NCBI RefSeq assembly: GCF_024169245.1
Contig: NZ_JALJWP010000001.1
Location: 4,713,501-4,777,500 of the forward strand
Direction of reading: 5' to 3'
DNA from: Pseudomonas koreensis
GTDB taxonomy: Bacteria > Pseudomonadota > Gammaproteobacteria > Pseudomonadales > Pseudomonadaceae
DNA length: 64,000 bases
A program made the translations under genes and the position numbers. Below the pieces are notes generated by a model, which worked only from the letters and a program-made list of their open reading frames with translations, was not told where the DNA came from and made no database searches. Shown here in pieces: positions 26,943 to 38,300 of this stretch. Each line of letters begins with the position of its first letter. The stretch's first letter is position 1.

Positions 26943-28048
26943 TTACCCCTGAACGGCGGCTTTTCGACTCCGGCGCGACTGCTTGAGATTGAAACGCAAC
27001 TTGCGCACCCCGTGAACGATGCGCGGAAACCACAGCGTCCAGCGAGTGTGCAACAGCACCCCGCAATCACCGCTGTCTTGCCGCGTCGTCGAGGTAATCT
27101 GCTGTGGCAACGGCACACCATACTTGATGCACTTGGTGATCAGTGCGTCGACATTGCGCTCCATGAAATTCAGCGCGACTTCGCGCCCGGCACTGAACGC
27201 AGCAATGTGCCTTTTCAACGCTGCCAGAGTGTCGCGATACGCGGCATAACTGCCCATCACGTACTCGACATCCTTATGGCTCTGCGTCAGCGAACCACTC
27301 CTGGCCGTTGAAAGTAATAGTCCGCTGCCGTGGCAAAAGTGGCCTGGCTGTGCAGGTAAATATTCATGCTGAACACATGATCTTCATGCGCCCGACCGTC
27401 CAGCCGGACCACAAAACGCTCGCACACCGAACGCTTGAAAATGTATTGCCACGTCGCCGCGTGATACTTGCCGGACAAAATCAGATCCTGCAGCGAGTCG
27501 CGCCCCGCCTCGAACCAGCCATTGCGGCTGGCAGCGGTGTTACGTCGCAACAGTTGCTTCTCGCCGTCCACTTCGGTGTAGGAACGCTTGGAAAAATAAA
27601 ACAGCTCAAGCGCCGCGTTGGACTGCACCTGCTCCACCCGCGTCGAAAACAACGCCGGGCTGACCACATCGTCAGGGTCGCAAAAAAACACATACTCGCC
27701 GCTCGCCAGCGCCAAACCATTGCGCCGGGCAGCGCCAACGCCCTGATTGACCTGGGTGACCACTTTGACTTCCCGGCGATGGCCAAAACCAGCTTCAATC
27801 ACCGCCAGCGTGCCATCGGTCGAGCCGTCGTTGATCAAGATGATTTCATGCAACGGCACAGGTTAATTGAGCAGCGAATCGAGGGTTTCAGCGATGTAGG
27901 ACTCAACGTTGTACGTGGGGATGACGACAGAAATTTTCGGGACAGACACGTTGTTGAGCACCTGAGATGACGGCGTATGCCGATACGGGATTGGTGGCGC
28001 AGGGTTGACGTGCGCGGCCGCAGGAAGGCACGTACTCGAATGATTCAC
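26943..28048 (-). pseudogene. Glycosyltransferase family 2, broken by an ochre codon and a frameshift
   Basis: Three consecutive pieces on the minus strand form one family 2 glycosyltransferase. Piece one ends VPKISVVIPTYNVESY...DSLLN at a TAA (27863-27865). The same frame continues as PVPLHEIILINDGSTDGT, where family members normally read SLLNQ; a CAA-to-TAA change explains the stop. The nucleotide-sugar motif FFCDPDDVV follows. Near 27283-27300 the frame is lost: YYFQRPGV runs into a stop, while one frame over SLTQSHKDVEYVMGSYAAY continues to 26943. One deleted base accounts for this. Both lesions together make a functional product unlikely. The upstream start is uncertain. It may once have decorated a surface glycan. 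Confidence 0.88.
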
Positions 28049-28184
28049 GACACAGTGATGCCGTTATGCTTTCGCATGATAAATGGCCAACGGTTGGGGC
28101 GTCAAAGCATGAGGCCGGCTGTATTGCAGCCATGACTTAATCGTCATCTACGGGGAACAGCATTACCGGGAAAGTCTGGCAAAA

Positions 28185-28220
28185 GCTCTGCGTGATGAGA
28201 TGCATCATCAAGCGCAGAGC
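28185..28220. repeat. Hairpin between the pseudogene and the orphan toxin-immunity module
   Basis: GCTCTGCG-TGATGA and TCATCA-(a)GCGCAGAGC pair around GATGCA. There is no T-run on the plus strand. The surrounding 200-base gap (28049-28248) holds no gene that I can see. It may be a structured 3' element or a relic of a mobile element. Confidence 0.5.
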
Positions 28221-28248
28221 CTAGAGTAGATTTGTGGGGATCCCTCAG

Positions 28249-28263
28249 GGTCTGTCCCCATTT
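28249..28263. repeat. Direct repeat, left copy, flanking the orphan toxin-immunity module
   Basis: GGTCTGTCCCCATTT occurs here and again at 28951-28965, in the same orientation, on either side of the orphan toxin tip and immunity gene. The right copy is part of the hairpin at 28914-28961. It could mark the limits of an inserted or recombined segment. Confidence 0.6.
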
Positions 28264-28271
28264 CCATTGAA

Positions 28272-28670
28272 CTAGAGTCCCCGCAACCTTTTAATTTCTT
28301 TCTTAGCCAAGCCTCTGTTTCTTTGAGAAATTTTTTTGTCCGCGGACATGAACTTCAACTCTTCGAAAAACTCAAGAGCCTCTTTAGAGTTTAATTGACT
28401 CACCCAATTCAGGGCGAGATCAATCCAACAATCAGACTCGTGCTTCAACCCCACGCCTATCAGTGCAAAATAAGGAAAGTCGGACCCCAATTCCAACTTT
28501 ACTTCACTAAAAGGAAGTTCAAGTAAAGAAATCACGCGTTTAAATTCTGAGTCTTCCACCAAATTAAAGGAAGGCGAGGCTCCATCAAGTCGCCAACCTC
28601 CAAATTCATCCTGACAAATGAAGAAATCGCCACCTAGAATTTTTTTCCTGACGAGGTACTCATACTTCAA
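28272..28670 (-). CDS. Probable immunity protein of the orphan CDI module
   Basis: Protein of 132 residues, acidic in the first two thirds and basic at the C-terminus (KKISQRNRGLAKKEIKRLRGL). No signal peptide or span. I do not recognise the family. Its start overlaps the stop of the orphan toxin fragment (ATGA), it is AT-rich, and it follows a CDI locus; this is the usual setting of a cognate immunity gene. It may protect against a toxin no longer attached to CdiA here but carried by relatives. The exact partner is an inference. Confidence 0.65.
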   Translation of the reverse strand: MKYEYLVRKKILGGDFFICQDEFGGWRLDGASPSFNLVEDSEFKRVISLLELPFSEVKLELGSDFPYFALIGVGLKHESDCWIDLALNWVSQLNSKEALEFFEELKFMSADKKISQRNRGLAKKEIKRLRGL

Positions 28671-28913
28671 ATCCCCGGATTATGCTTCACATTGATTCCA
28701 TACTGCTTCATTGATTCCTCAAAATTAAAACGAACCTCTGGAGTCCAGTTTTTCCAATAATGCCCACTATGCTCATTGGTTAGAATCTCTCCGATTGGAC
28801 CTCGCTTAAACATCCCGCCCACCAAAGTCGCTGGATTAGCACCTATGGTAGCGCCTAGCTGCTCATGAGGAGCCCCCCCCATATTTGTACTCGGCTTACC
28901 AACAGGGTAATCC
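28667..28913 (-). pseudogene. Orphan CdiA C-terminal toxin fragment without its own start
   Basis: An open frame reading DYPVGKPSTNMGGAPHEQ, then LVGGMFKRGPIGEILTNEHS and GHYWKNWTPEVRFNFEES to the end. It resembles the C-terminal toxin part of polymorphic toxins rather than a free protein. An ATG at 28882 exists, but the frame continues in a meaningful way upstream of it to the hairpin at 28914, so the fragment was probably cut from a larger gene. Displaced toxin tips with an immunity gene are typical downstream of cdiI. Recombination with the cdiA 3' end could bring it back into use. The toxic activity is not known to me. Confidence 0.65.
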
Positions 28914-28961
28914 GGGGACAGACCACGTTTTCGGAATACTATCTAAACGTGGTCTGTCCCC
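28914..28961. repeat. Perfect 17-base inverted repeat, GGGGACAGACCACGTTT hairpin
   Basis: Left arm GGGGACAGACCACGTTT (28914-28930) and right arm AAACGTGGTCTGTCCCC (28945-28961) flank 14 unpaired bases. The element lies exactly at the 5' end of the orphan toxin fragment and 29 bases downstream of the cdiI-type gene. Part of the right arm is repeated at 28249. The motif resembles hairpin ends mobilised by single-strand (Y1) transposases, but no transposase gene is present. Confidence 0.75.
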
Positions 28962-28990
28962 ATTTACCCTCATTTTATCCTCAAGCCCTC

Positions 28991-29347
28991 CTAACTGATT
29001 GAAACGGGACAAATTCCATACCGAGTTGTGAGAACATAAGATTCAAGACCATTTTCCTCAGGAATTATCTCAAGCAACTTACGATCATCAAACGTTACTA
29101 CCAACTTTTCTCCTTTTTCTAAACCAGCCTCTTTCACACGACGATTCAATAGTTCAAAAAGGACGACAGCACTATGAAGATGTTCGCCGTGCCCATATTT
29201 CAACGCCCCCTCATCACCGCAGGCGAAGGGGCACTGAATCAGCACTGACACACTATTATCAAAAATCAGAACAAACGATCCTATTCCGACAACCACGCCT
29301 GTAAGAATTGCTGATTTAAGCTCAGCCAAATCTTTCTGTTCAATCAT
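28991..29347 (-). CDS. cdiI: CdiI-type immunity protein for the CdiA tip
   Basis: Protein of 118 residues starting at the ATG at 29347, ten bases after the cdiA stop, which is the position of cdiI in CDI operons. Sequence: MIEQKDLAELKSAILTGVVV, a beta-rich middle (SFVLIFDNSVSVLIQCPFAC) and KGEKLVVTFDDRKLLEIIPE. The layout is vaguely like DUF6188-type immunity proteins, but that is only an impression. A longer frame from 29452 overlaps cdiA and was rejected. It is AT-richer than the cdiA body, as is usual for the exchangeable toxin-immunity end. It should block the toxin at the CdiA C-terminus in the cytoplasm. Confidence 0.75.
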   Translation of the reverse strand: MIEQKDLAELKSAILTGVVVGIGSFVLIFDNSVSVLIQCPFACGDEGALKYGHGEHLHSAVVLFELLNRRVKEAGLEKGEKLVVTFDDRKLLEIIPEENGLESYVLTTRYGICPVSIS

Positions 29348-29357
29348 TATTACCACC

Positions 29358-32300
29358 TCATCTTTTTGGCGGAAAGGTATCAGGTGCCAAAGGCACATGT
29401 GTATGTCCTCTCGTGCCGGTTCCGCCTGTCGCCGGGTTAATCGGTTGCCCATTTTTCACCGAGATCCAATAACCATTTTCCAACCCTGGAACAGGAGTGG
29501 AGCCAGCAGGCATTAATCGGATATACGTACTTCCCGGTGCTGATGGATCCGTACCCGGCGGAAAATAAATAGTACTCCCTGACGTTTTTCCTGGCTTACT
29601 TGTCCACGTTAAAGGAATTACCGGGCTTTGGGGGGGATTGGTGAATGCTTCAAGCTTTGGAGGCACCTTTGGTCCACCAGGAGGAACCTTGAGGCCGAGT
29701 ATAGAGCCTGCGATTACCGGGCTGATACCCGGATCAATCGGAATAGTTACATCCCCCAGCGCTTCCTGCTCCTGGAGTGGAATATGCTCCCTGAGTGTGT
29801 GCCTTAACTCCTCATCCACCTCCTGTACAGAATTGTGACCCTGCATCTGATCTATATGGGAATGATTCTGTGTGTTGTATTCCGTCGCGTATTTCGCAAT
29901 TTCCGAACCTAAGGTGAGATCCCCGCTCACAGCCGCAGCGCCAATCAACCCGGTAAGTTGAGAGAGCGATTTTTGAAGCTCTTGATTGTCACCAGCCATG
30001 AAAACAAGCGCATTTATTGCCGCTTCGTTCAGCCCTGCGGCGGCCGCGCCTGTAGCAAAATCTCCACCCATGACTTGGGAGATCAAACCACCCATCAACG
30101 CATGTGCTACGACCTTTTCAACGCTGCCATCCGGAAACTTGATCGTCTTGTCGCCAACCCAGTTGAACCCGGTCGCCATGGCGACACTGCTCGCCTCACC
30201 CAGCAACGCCGCTCCGAAGTTGTCACCAAAGCTACCGCCACCAATAGTGGTGGAAATACCGCTGGAGATAATCGCGCGCCCCGTCGTGCGGATGGCGACA
30301 TCAGTAATGTTGCTGCTGGTCAGGATATTTGCGGTTTTACTGCCACCAGCCGCAAACCAGTTAGTATCTGCATAGTCGAGCATGCCCGCCGTAAACCCGG
30401 CGATAGCCGCATTTTTCAAGCTTCCGGCACTGAACGTCTCCTTGAATGCGGCCCCGAGATCACCCTTGTTATTAATGGTGCTGGTAACGCCCGTGGTTGC
30501 CAGACTTGTGGCGACTGCCCCACCGAAGCCACCGCCGACCAGGCCCAGCCCTGCCGGTCCCATCACGAAGGACATCATGATGGCGATTGCGATTTGTGCT
30601 GCCGGGCCCAGTCCCGAGTTTTCGTATTTGAAAGACTCGTGAATCTCCTTCACTCGCTGCCAATCCACGTCCCCTCGGGCTTCGGCATCTTTCAGCCAGG
30701 CCAACTGCGGATCCGCCTTGACCATGGCGTCGATGGTCTGGCTGACGGATTGCTGATTCACATCCTTGATATCGATTTTCAGGCCATCGACTGCCTTGAT
30801 AACGATATTGCCCTTGGCGATCATCTGGGTTTGGCGCAAGGTCTCGTCGGTATTGCCGCGACCTTTGGAGGACACCCAGCCAGCGCTGTTGTTGGTCTTG
30901 GTATGGTTTTCGTCATGGAGGTCCTTGACCCCCTGAAAAGTAATCGCCCCACCACTGTCCAGCGTGATGTTATTGCCACTTTCCAGCTTGGCAACTTGAT
31001 ACAGCTGATCACCCTTGCTCGACAGCGTCAGGTTGCCACCGGCCTTGATCTCGGAGCCCACATACTTGGTGTCGGTCACCTCGTCGTGCTGCATCTTCAG
31101 CTTGCCGAAGCTGCCTTTTTTCTTCATGTCATACAGCGAGTAATCCGTATCTTGCGCGGCCAGTAGTTCGAGGCGGTCTCCCGCAACCAGATACGCTTCA
31201 TCACCCGCTGTAACGCGGCTGGAAATCACACTGAGGTCTTTGCCCGCATCCAGCTTGACGTCGCCCCCAGCAGTAATGCCTGACATGACTTGAGTGACAT
31301 GATCCTCCTGACGAGTCATGTTCTTGTTTTTGGAGCGCGAATGATCCTCGTCCGCCGCCGAGGTGATGACCACGTTGTCAGTGGCTTTTATCGACACATC
31401 ACGCTTGGCATCAATCTCACTGGCAATCACACTGATGTCACGCTTGGCATCCGCCTTGAAATCACGCCCGGCATCGATATCGGCGCCCAGTTGCGTGACG
31501 CTGCTAACAGCTCCTCTCCAGCCCAGCGACGCGCTGTCGTTAACCTGCACGGAGGCCACGTTGACATCACGCCCTGCGTTCAACGACATGTCCTGACGAC
31601 TTTTCAGGACGCCGCCGATGACGTTGATGTCGTTGGCCGCTTTAACGGTCAGGTCGTTGGCCGCCTCGATCCGCGCTGCGTTATCGGCAAAGTCCTGATG
31701 CCGGGTGACGGTGCCGTACTGGTCGTCCATCGAGGTGATGGTTCGTTCGTTGATCACATCGCCCGTGCGCGTGGTCAGGCTGACGTCCTTGCCGGCAATG
31801 ATGCCGCCGGCCTTGTTGATGATGTTGTTGGTTGCCAGCAGATCCAGACGATTGCCCGCCTCGATCGAGCCGCTGTTGACCAAGTCTTTGCCGGCAGTGG
31901 CGGACAGGTTATTCGTCGCTTTCAACGTACCGACGTTATCGAGGTTTTCACCCGCAATCAGCGTCACATCGTTACCGGCAATCAGCGCTCCAGTCGGGCC
32001 GAGACGGCCATTGGCTTGCGCCAGATACACCACCGGCACCAGCACTTTCTCGCCATTCACTTCATGCTCTTCGAGCCAGACGATGTCGTGGGTCAGCGCC
32101 GCGACTTGCTGCGATGTAAGGCCGACGCCGACCGACAGGTTGAGCGCGTCTTTGCTGGCGATGGCGTTGTTCATCAGGTACTTGAACATGCCCTCGTTGG
32201 AGGTCTGGCCATCGAGGAAAGCCTGGCCGGTGCGAGCGGTGACCGCTTGCTGGATCAGGCGTTGTTCGTAGAGGCCGTCGCCGAGACGCTTGGCGCTCTG

Positions 32301-35300
32301 GTCGGGGTCGAAGCCAAGTTTGTCGAGCAGGTAATCGGAGCTCATGAACGACTTGATGTCGGTGAGTGCCGGGTTGGTTTCGATCAGGTATTTGTGCGGA
32401 TTGGACGGTGCTTTGGTGTCCGGTAGTCCAGTGACGCGGGTGACCGGACGAGTGTCGATTGACTCCTTCATGTCGTTGCCACGGTCGTGCAGACCCGGAC
32501 CGGCAGAATCAACCGGAACGTTGGCATCGATGCGGCTCCCCGCTGCTTTCATTACGCTGGGCTTGCGGTCGAAAGTGTCGACCATGCGTGTGCTGTCGGA
32601 GACGGCAGCCGGCGCATCGATGAACAGATTTCGCGGTCCGCCACTGGTGGCGGCGACTGCGTGCTCTTGGGTATCGACCTTTTCACTGCCCACCGTCCAG
32701 GTCGGTGCCGGCCCGATGTTGCCCGGTGCCCCCCCGCCGCTGCTGCCCTGATCGCTCAGACGGAACAGACCGTTCTCGCCTGTTGGCAGGGAAAAGCCAG
32801 GCAGGCTCAACGGATTGACTTGCTGTTGAGCCAGGTCCGGTGGCAGTTGACTGTTGATGCGTACCACGGTGGTGTTGCTGTTTCCGACGCTGGTATCGGC
32901 GACTTTGTTGGTGCCGCCGGTGGCGCTGTAGTCCTGCTGAATAACGCTGTTTTCAATTCCCTTGGTGGCGTTGATCGAGACCTTGCCGCCGGCCTGAATC
33001 ACCGCGTTGCGCCCGGTGGTTGTGCCGGGCGCACCCGCACCATTGACGCTCACTTCAACCGGGTCGCCTTTCTGGAACTGGGTCAGTTCGGTCGGTATGG
33101 CCATCAGGTTATTCGGGTCGTACAACGATGGCGTTGACGTCTCGAAGCCGGCGCTGTAACCCGACATGGCCCGGCCATATTTGCGGCTACCGACGTTCTC
33201 ACCCGTCTCGGCGTCGACGATGACGATGCCGTTGCCCACGGTTTTGGCGATCGCTTTGCGGATCAGACCTTCCGGCGCGATCACGTAATACACGAACGGG
33301 AAGTCAGGGTTGTTGCGCTGGTTGTACGGCATGATCACGTTGGCCATGAATTGCGCCGTGGTGCCGGTGCCCATTTCGAAGTTGTACTGACGTGTAACCT
33401 CGACGGTGCCGCTCTGGGTGCCAATGTTTTTCAGGCTGACAGCGGTGATGTCGATGCCGCCACCCGCCGCTATCGTGCTTTTGCTGTTGAGGAATGTACC
33501 GCCGTGGAAGACGAAGTCCTTGCCGACGTTGAGAACGGCAGAGGCGCTGTTATCGGTGTCGATGAACTGGTACGTCTCGCGAGTCGCAAGGAAGTTATTG
33601 AACGTACCGCCCACGCAGTCACCGCAACTGGAAGCGATCAGCCCTGAAATCAACTTGCGTTCAGCTGACGCCGTTGGCCCTTCGGTACGGTTCTCGAACA
33701 CATCGGCATCCAGCGTGAACCCACCGCCGCTCTCCATCGAGCCGGAAATGTTGTACACCCCCGCCGCGCGTGTGCCGTCGCTATAACCGGCGATCACCAC
33801 ATTGCCAAGACCGTAGAAATCGCCGCTCTGGTTGGTCAGCGTGCCGACGCCGAGCGTCATGTCCTTGCCGGTGAAAATCAATCCGCGGTCGTTCAGCAAG
33901 ACTGGCGCCTTGATGACCAGATTCTGCGCCGCACCGAGGGTGCCGTGGTTGGCGAGGCTGCCAGCATTGACGGTCAGGTCTTCGCCGGAGGTGATGCGTC
34001 CGGCATTGACGAGCTGCCCGTCAATCTTGATGGTCGACGTCGCACCTGCGGCAAAACTGCCGGCTGCGCCGAGGTTCATCGAAGCCGCGGACAGATAGGT
34101 GTCGCGCAGGCTGGTCAGGCGCCCGTTGCCGCCATAGTTGCCGGTCAAGCGCATGTCGATCAGACCGTCACTGGCGATCAAGCCATCGTTGGTCCAGTTG
34201 TTACCGCGGATCTGCAACGAATCCGAAGCCAACAATTTGCCGCTCGCCGTCTGACTGAACTCGCGCACGTTGACGTGCAGACGACCGGCCTGAATGACGT
34301 TGGAGTTGCTCCAGGTATCAGCATTGAGTTCCAGCAATCCACCGGTGACGATGCTGCCACCGGCGCCAATGACATTGGCGGTGGAGATGTCGAACTTGCC
34401 GCGTCCGACGTGGTTGAGTTGCCCGCCGCCATTGAGAAAGCCGCCGAGCGCGAGGGTCATGTCGACGTTGGCGGTTTCCAGCACGCCGTTGCGGTTGTCG
34501 AGCAAACCGCCGATCTGGAACAGGGTCTTGCCGGTATTGCCCAGCGACCGCAGACGACCATTCTGGTTGTCGACGCTGGCGGCTTTTACGCTCAGTTGAG
34601 TATCGCTTTCGATAACACCCGTGCCGTTGCGCAACGCACCGGTCAGGCCGAAATCAATGCGGTTGGCCGCAATCTGGCCGCCTGCGTTTTCCAGGTCGGA
34701 GCCGGTGACGCCCAGCACACCTTTCGAATACAGCACACCACTGCTGTTATCCAGCGCGGTGGTGGTAATGCTGCTATCCCCCGACTGCGCGGAAATGCGC
34801 CCGCCGTTGTTGTTCAGCCCAGCCAGTGCGGACAGGGTCAGAGCCTGCGCCTGGATGATGCCGCCCTGACGATTGTTGTTCAGGTCAAAACCGTTGCGCA
34901 GCACGCCGACCGTGCGTGCTTCCAGTGCGCCTTTGATGCTGGAAAGAATGCCGCCACGGTTGTCGATGTTCGCTGCGTTGACCAAGACATTGCCGTTTTG
35001 CGCGATGACCTTGCCGCTCTGGTTGTCGAAATCGCCGCTGACTTCAAGGCTCAACGCGCCTTCGCTCTGGATCGAACCTTTGCCGTTGCCCAGGCTGGCA
35101 GCGGTCAGTTGGACGCCGGCCTTCTGGCTGTAGATCAGACCGTCGGCGCTGTTGTTGACGACGCCCGTTGCGCTGATCTGCAACTGATCGTTGGCCGCGA
35201 CCGTGCCCTTGTTGCTGTTGTCCAGCGAACCGGTTCGCACCTCGAGGGTTTTCTGGCTGGCGACCTGGCCGTTCTGGTTGCGCAGGTCGGTCACGCCCTT

Positions 35301-38300
35301 GAGCAACATCGCGCCGCTGCTCGCCAGCTTGCCGGCGTTGTTGTTCAGCTCGCCGCTCAGGCCGAGAGTGATTGCGTCGTTGCTGGCGATCTGTCCGCCA
35401 CTGTTGTCCAGACGCGAGGCGGTTGCGGTGAAAGCCTGTTCGGCATTGACTGAGCCGCCGGCATTGGTGAACGCCGTGCTGACGACATCCAGTGCCGCAC
35501 CACTGAAAATCAGGCCTTGATCGTTATTGAGCGCACCGCCCAGCGTCAGGGTCTGCCCTGCGCCACTGCTGAGGTTGCCCTTGTTGCTGTTGTCGACGCT
35601 GCCTGCCTTGACGGTCAGCTCGCCTTGGGCGACCACCGCGCCGCTGTCGCTGTTGAGCAACGCGTCCTTGAGGTCGACCGAGACATCGGCGAACTTGCTG
35701 GAGAGCGTGCCGCTGTTGCGGTTGTCGAGGCTGTCAGCATTGACCGTGAGGCCCTGCCAGCCGGAGATCAGGCCTTTCTGGTTGATCAGCCCGGTGCCAC
35801 GCAACAGCAGTTTTTCGCCACTGATGATCTTGCCGGACGTGTTGTTGAGCGCTCGGACGATGAGATCGAAACCGAGGTTGCTGGAGATCTCACCGCTCTG
35901 GTTGTTCACGTCACGCAGGCGTTTGAGCGTCAACGGTCCCTGGGCAGTCAACAAGCCACGCTGGTTGTCGAAATCACCATTGGCCAGGTCGAGAGTGATC
36001 GCTTTGTCGCCCAGCAGGCGACCGCCACGCTGGGTCAGGGACGTCAGTTTCAGATCCATGTCACCGCTGGCGGAGACTTCGCCGCCGTCGCTGGAATCCA
36101 GCCCGGTGGCGGTCAGGGTCAGGTTGCCCTGGCTGTTGATCAAACCACTGTCGCGGTTATTCAACTCGCCACTGCTGATCTCCAGAGACTGCGCCGCGCT
36201 GATCAAGCCCTTGGCATCGTTGCGCAGCAAACCGTCCACGGTCAGATCGAGGTCGCCACGGCTGACCAGGTTGCCGCCGCCGTTGTTCAGGCTTGCCGCG
36301 TGGGCGTCGATGGCGGCTGCGCCGATCATGCCTTTGACGTTATCCAGTGCTGCCGCGATGCGCAGGGTCAGGCCCTGATTGCTCAACAGCTTGCCGTTGC
36401 TGTTATCCAGATTTTGCGCAGTGAAGGTGAACGTCTCGGCGCTGGAAATCGTCCCGCCCTGGTTGTTGACGCCGTTGAGCTGCTTGAGCAGCAGCGCGCC
36501 CGGAGCGTTGATCAAACCGCCGATGTTGTTCAACTGGCCATGATTCAAGTCCAGGCTCAGTTGCGTGTTGCTGAACAGCTTGCCGCCCTGCTGATCGAAG
36601 CCACTGACCGAAGCCGTCAGTGCGTTTTGACTGCCAATACTGCCGTCGCCGCCGTTGGTGACGTGGCCGGCGGTGAGGTTCAGGGTGTCGGCGCTGCTGA
36701 GTCGACCGTTGCTGTTATCGAAGGCGCCGGTGGTCACGGTGACCGCGCCTTTACCGCTGAGCGTGCCCTGTTGGCGGTTGTCGAGGCTGGCGCTGGCCAG
36801 CAGCAGCGCGCCATCGGTGACGATCTGGCCAGCCTGGTTATCGACGCTGCCGTCGCTGTCCAGCTTGAGATCCGCCGCGCTGGACAGGCTCCCGCCAACG
36901 TTGGTGAGTTTCGCGGTGTCGACCGTCAGTGTGCCTTCGCTGCTGACCTTGCCCGAGGTGTTGTCAACGGCGCCAGTGAGGTTCAGCGACATGCCTTGCT
37001 GGCTGAGCAACTGTCCGCCGTTGTTGGCCAGCGAGCGCCCCTGCAGAGTGAACTGTGCGCCCGCATCGATCAGGCCTTTGCTGCGGTTGAGCACCTCGTC
37101 GACGGTGAGCGTCAGGCCTTTTCCGGTGAAGATCTTGCCGCCGTCGCTGTTGTCGAGTTTTTTGCCAGTGACCAGTAAATCACCGTTGCTGCTGATTTCG
37201 CCGCCACGGTTGTCCAGATCGGCGACGGTCAGGGTCATGTCCTTGCTCGAGCCGAGCAAACCGTTCTGCTGATTATCCAGTTGATCGGCCTGCAGTTTGA
37301 GCACGCCGGTGGCGATCAACTGCCCCTTCTGATTGTTAACGGTTTTGGCTTGCACGCTGGCATCGGCCTTGCCGGCGATATTGCCTGCGCGGTTGACCAG
37401 TTCATCAGCGGTGACGGTCAGTTGGCCGTCTGCGATGACCGTGCCGAGCTGGTTATTCAGGGTCTTGTCGGCAGTCAGCAACAACTCGCCGCGACTGCTG
37501 ATCAAGCCTTCATGGTTGTCGAGGCTGGCGCTGTGGCTGTCGAGCGAGGCGCCGGAGATGACGCCTTTGAGGTTGTTCAATGCTGCGGCGATGCGCAGCG
37601 TCAGGCCCTGCTGGCTGAGCAGTTTGCCGTTGCTGTTATCGAGGCTGTGCGCGGCAAGCGCAAAGGCTTGCTGGCTGGAAATCTCGCCACTTTGGTTGTT
37701 GACCCCATTGAGGTTTTTCAACAGCAGCGTGCCCGGCGCGTTGATCAGGCCGTTCTGGTTGTTCAACTGGCCATGGTTCAGATCGAGAGTCAGGTCGGAC
37801 TTGCTGAACAGTTCACCGCCCTGCTGATCGAGCCCGCTGAGCGAAACGTCCAGCGCCTGCTGGCTGGCGATGCGGCCAGCGGCGTTGTTGACCTGTCCGG
37901 CCTTGAGCGTCAGCGCCGCACCGCTGGTGAGTTTGCCGCCATCGCTGTTGTCGAACGCGCCGGTCTCGACGCGGCTAACGCCCTGGCCGAAGATCACGCC
38001 CTTGTGACTGTTATCCAGGCTGGCGCTGGTGAGGGTCAGCGCCGAGTCAGTGCTGATCGAACCGCCCTGATTGAGCAACGCGCCGGTACTGGTCAGTTGA
38101 AGATTGCCGGCACTGCCGAGGCTGCCTTTGCCATTGTCGATGCGCGCGGCATTGACGGTCAGCACGCCTTCCGTGCTGATGACCCCGGCATTGATCAGCG
38201 CATCGTCCAGCGTAATCACCAGGCCATTGAGGCTATTGAGCGTACCGCCGCTGTTGTCCAGCGTTGTACCGTTGAGGGTCGCCGCGCCCTTGACGGCGGA

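Noticed and set aside
28914..28961. Hairpin as a simple transcription terminator of the cdi operon.
   Set aside because: The 17-base stem has a 14-base loop and no T-run on the minus strand, and part of it is repeated at 28249, so a mobile or recombination element fits better.
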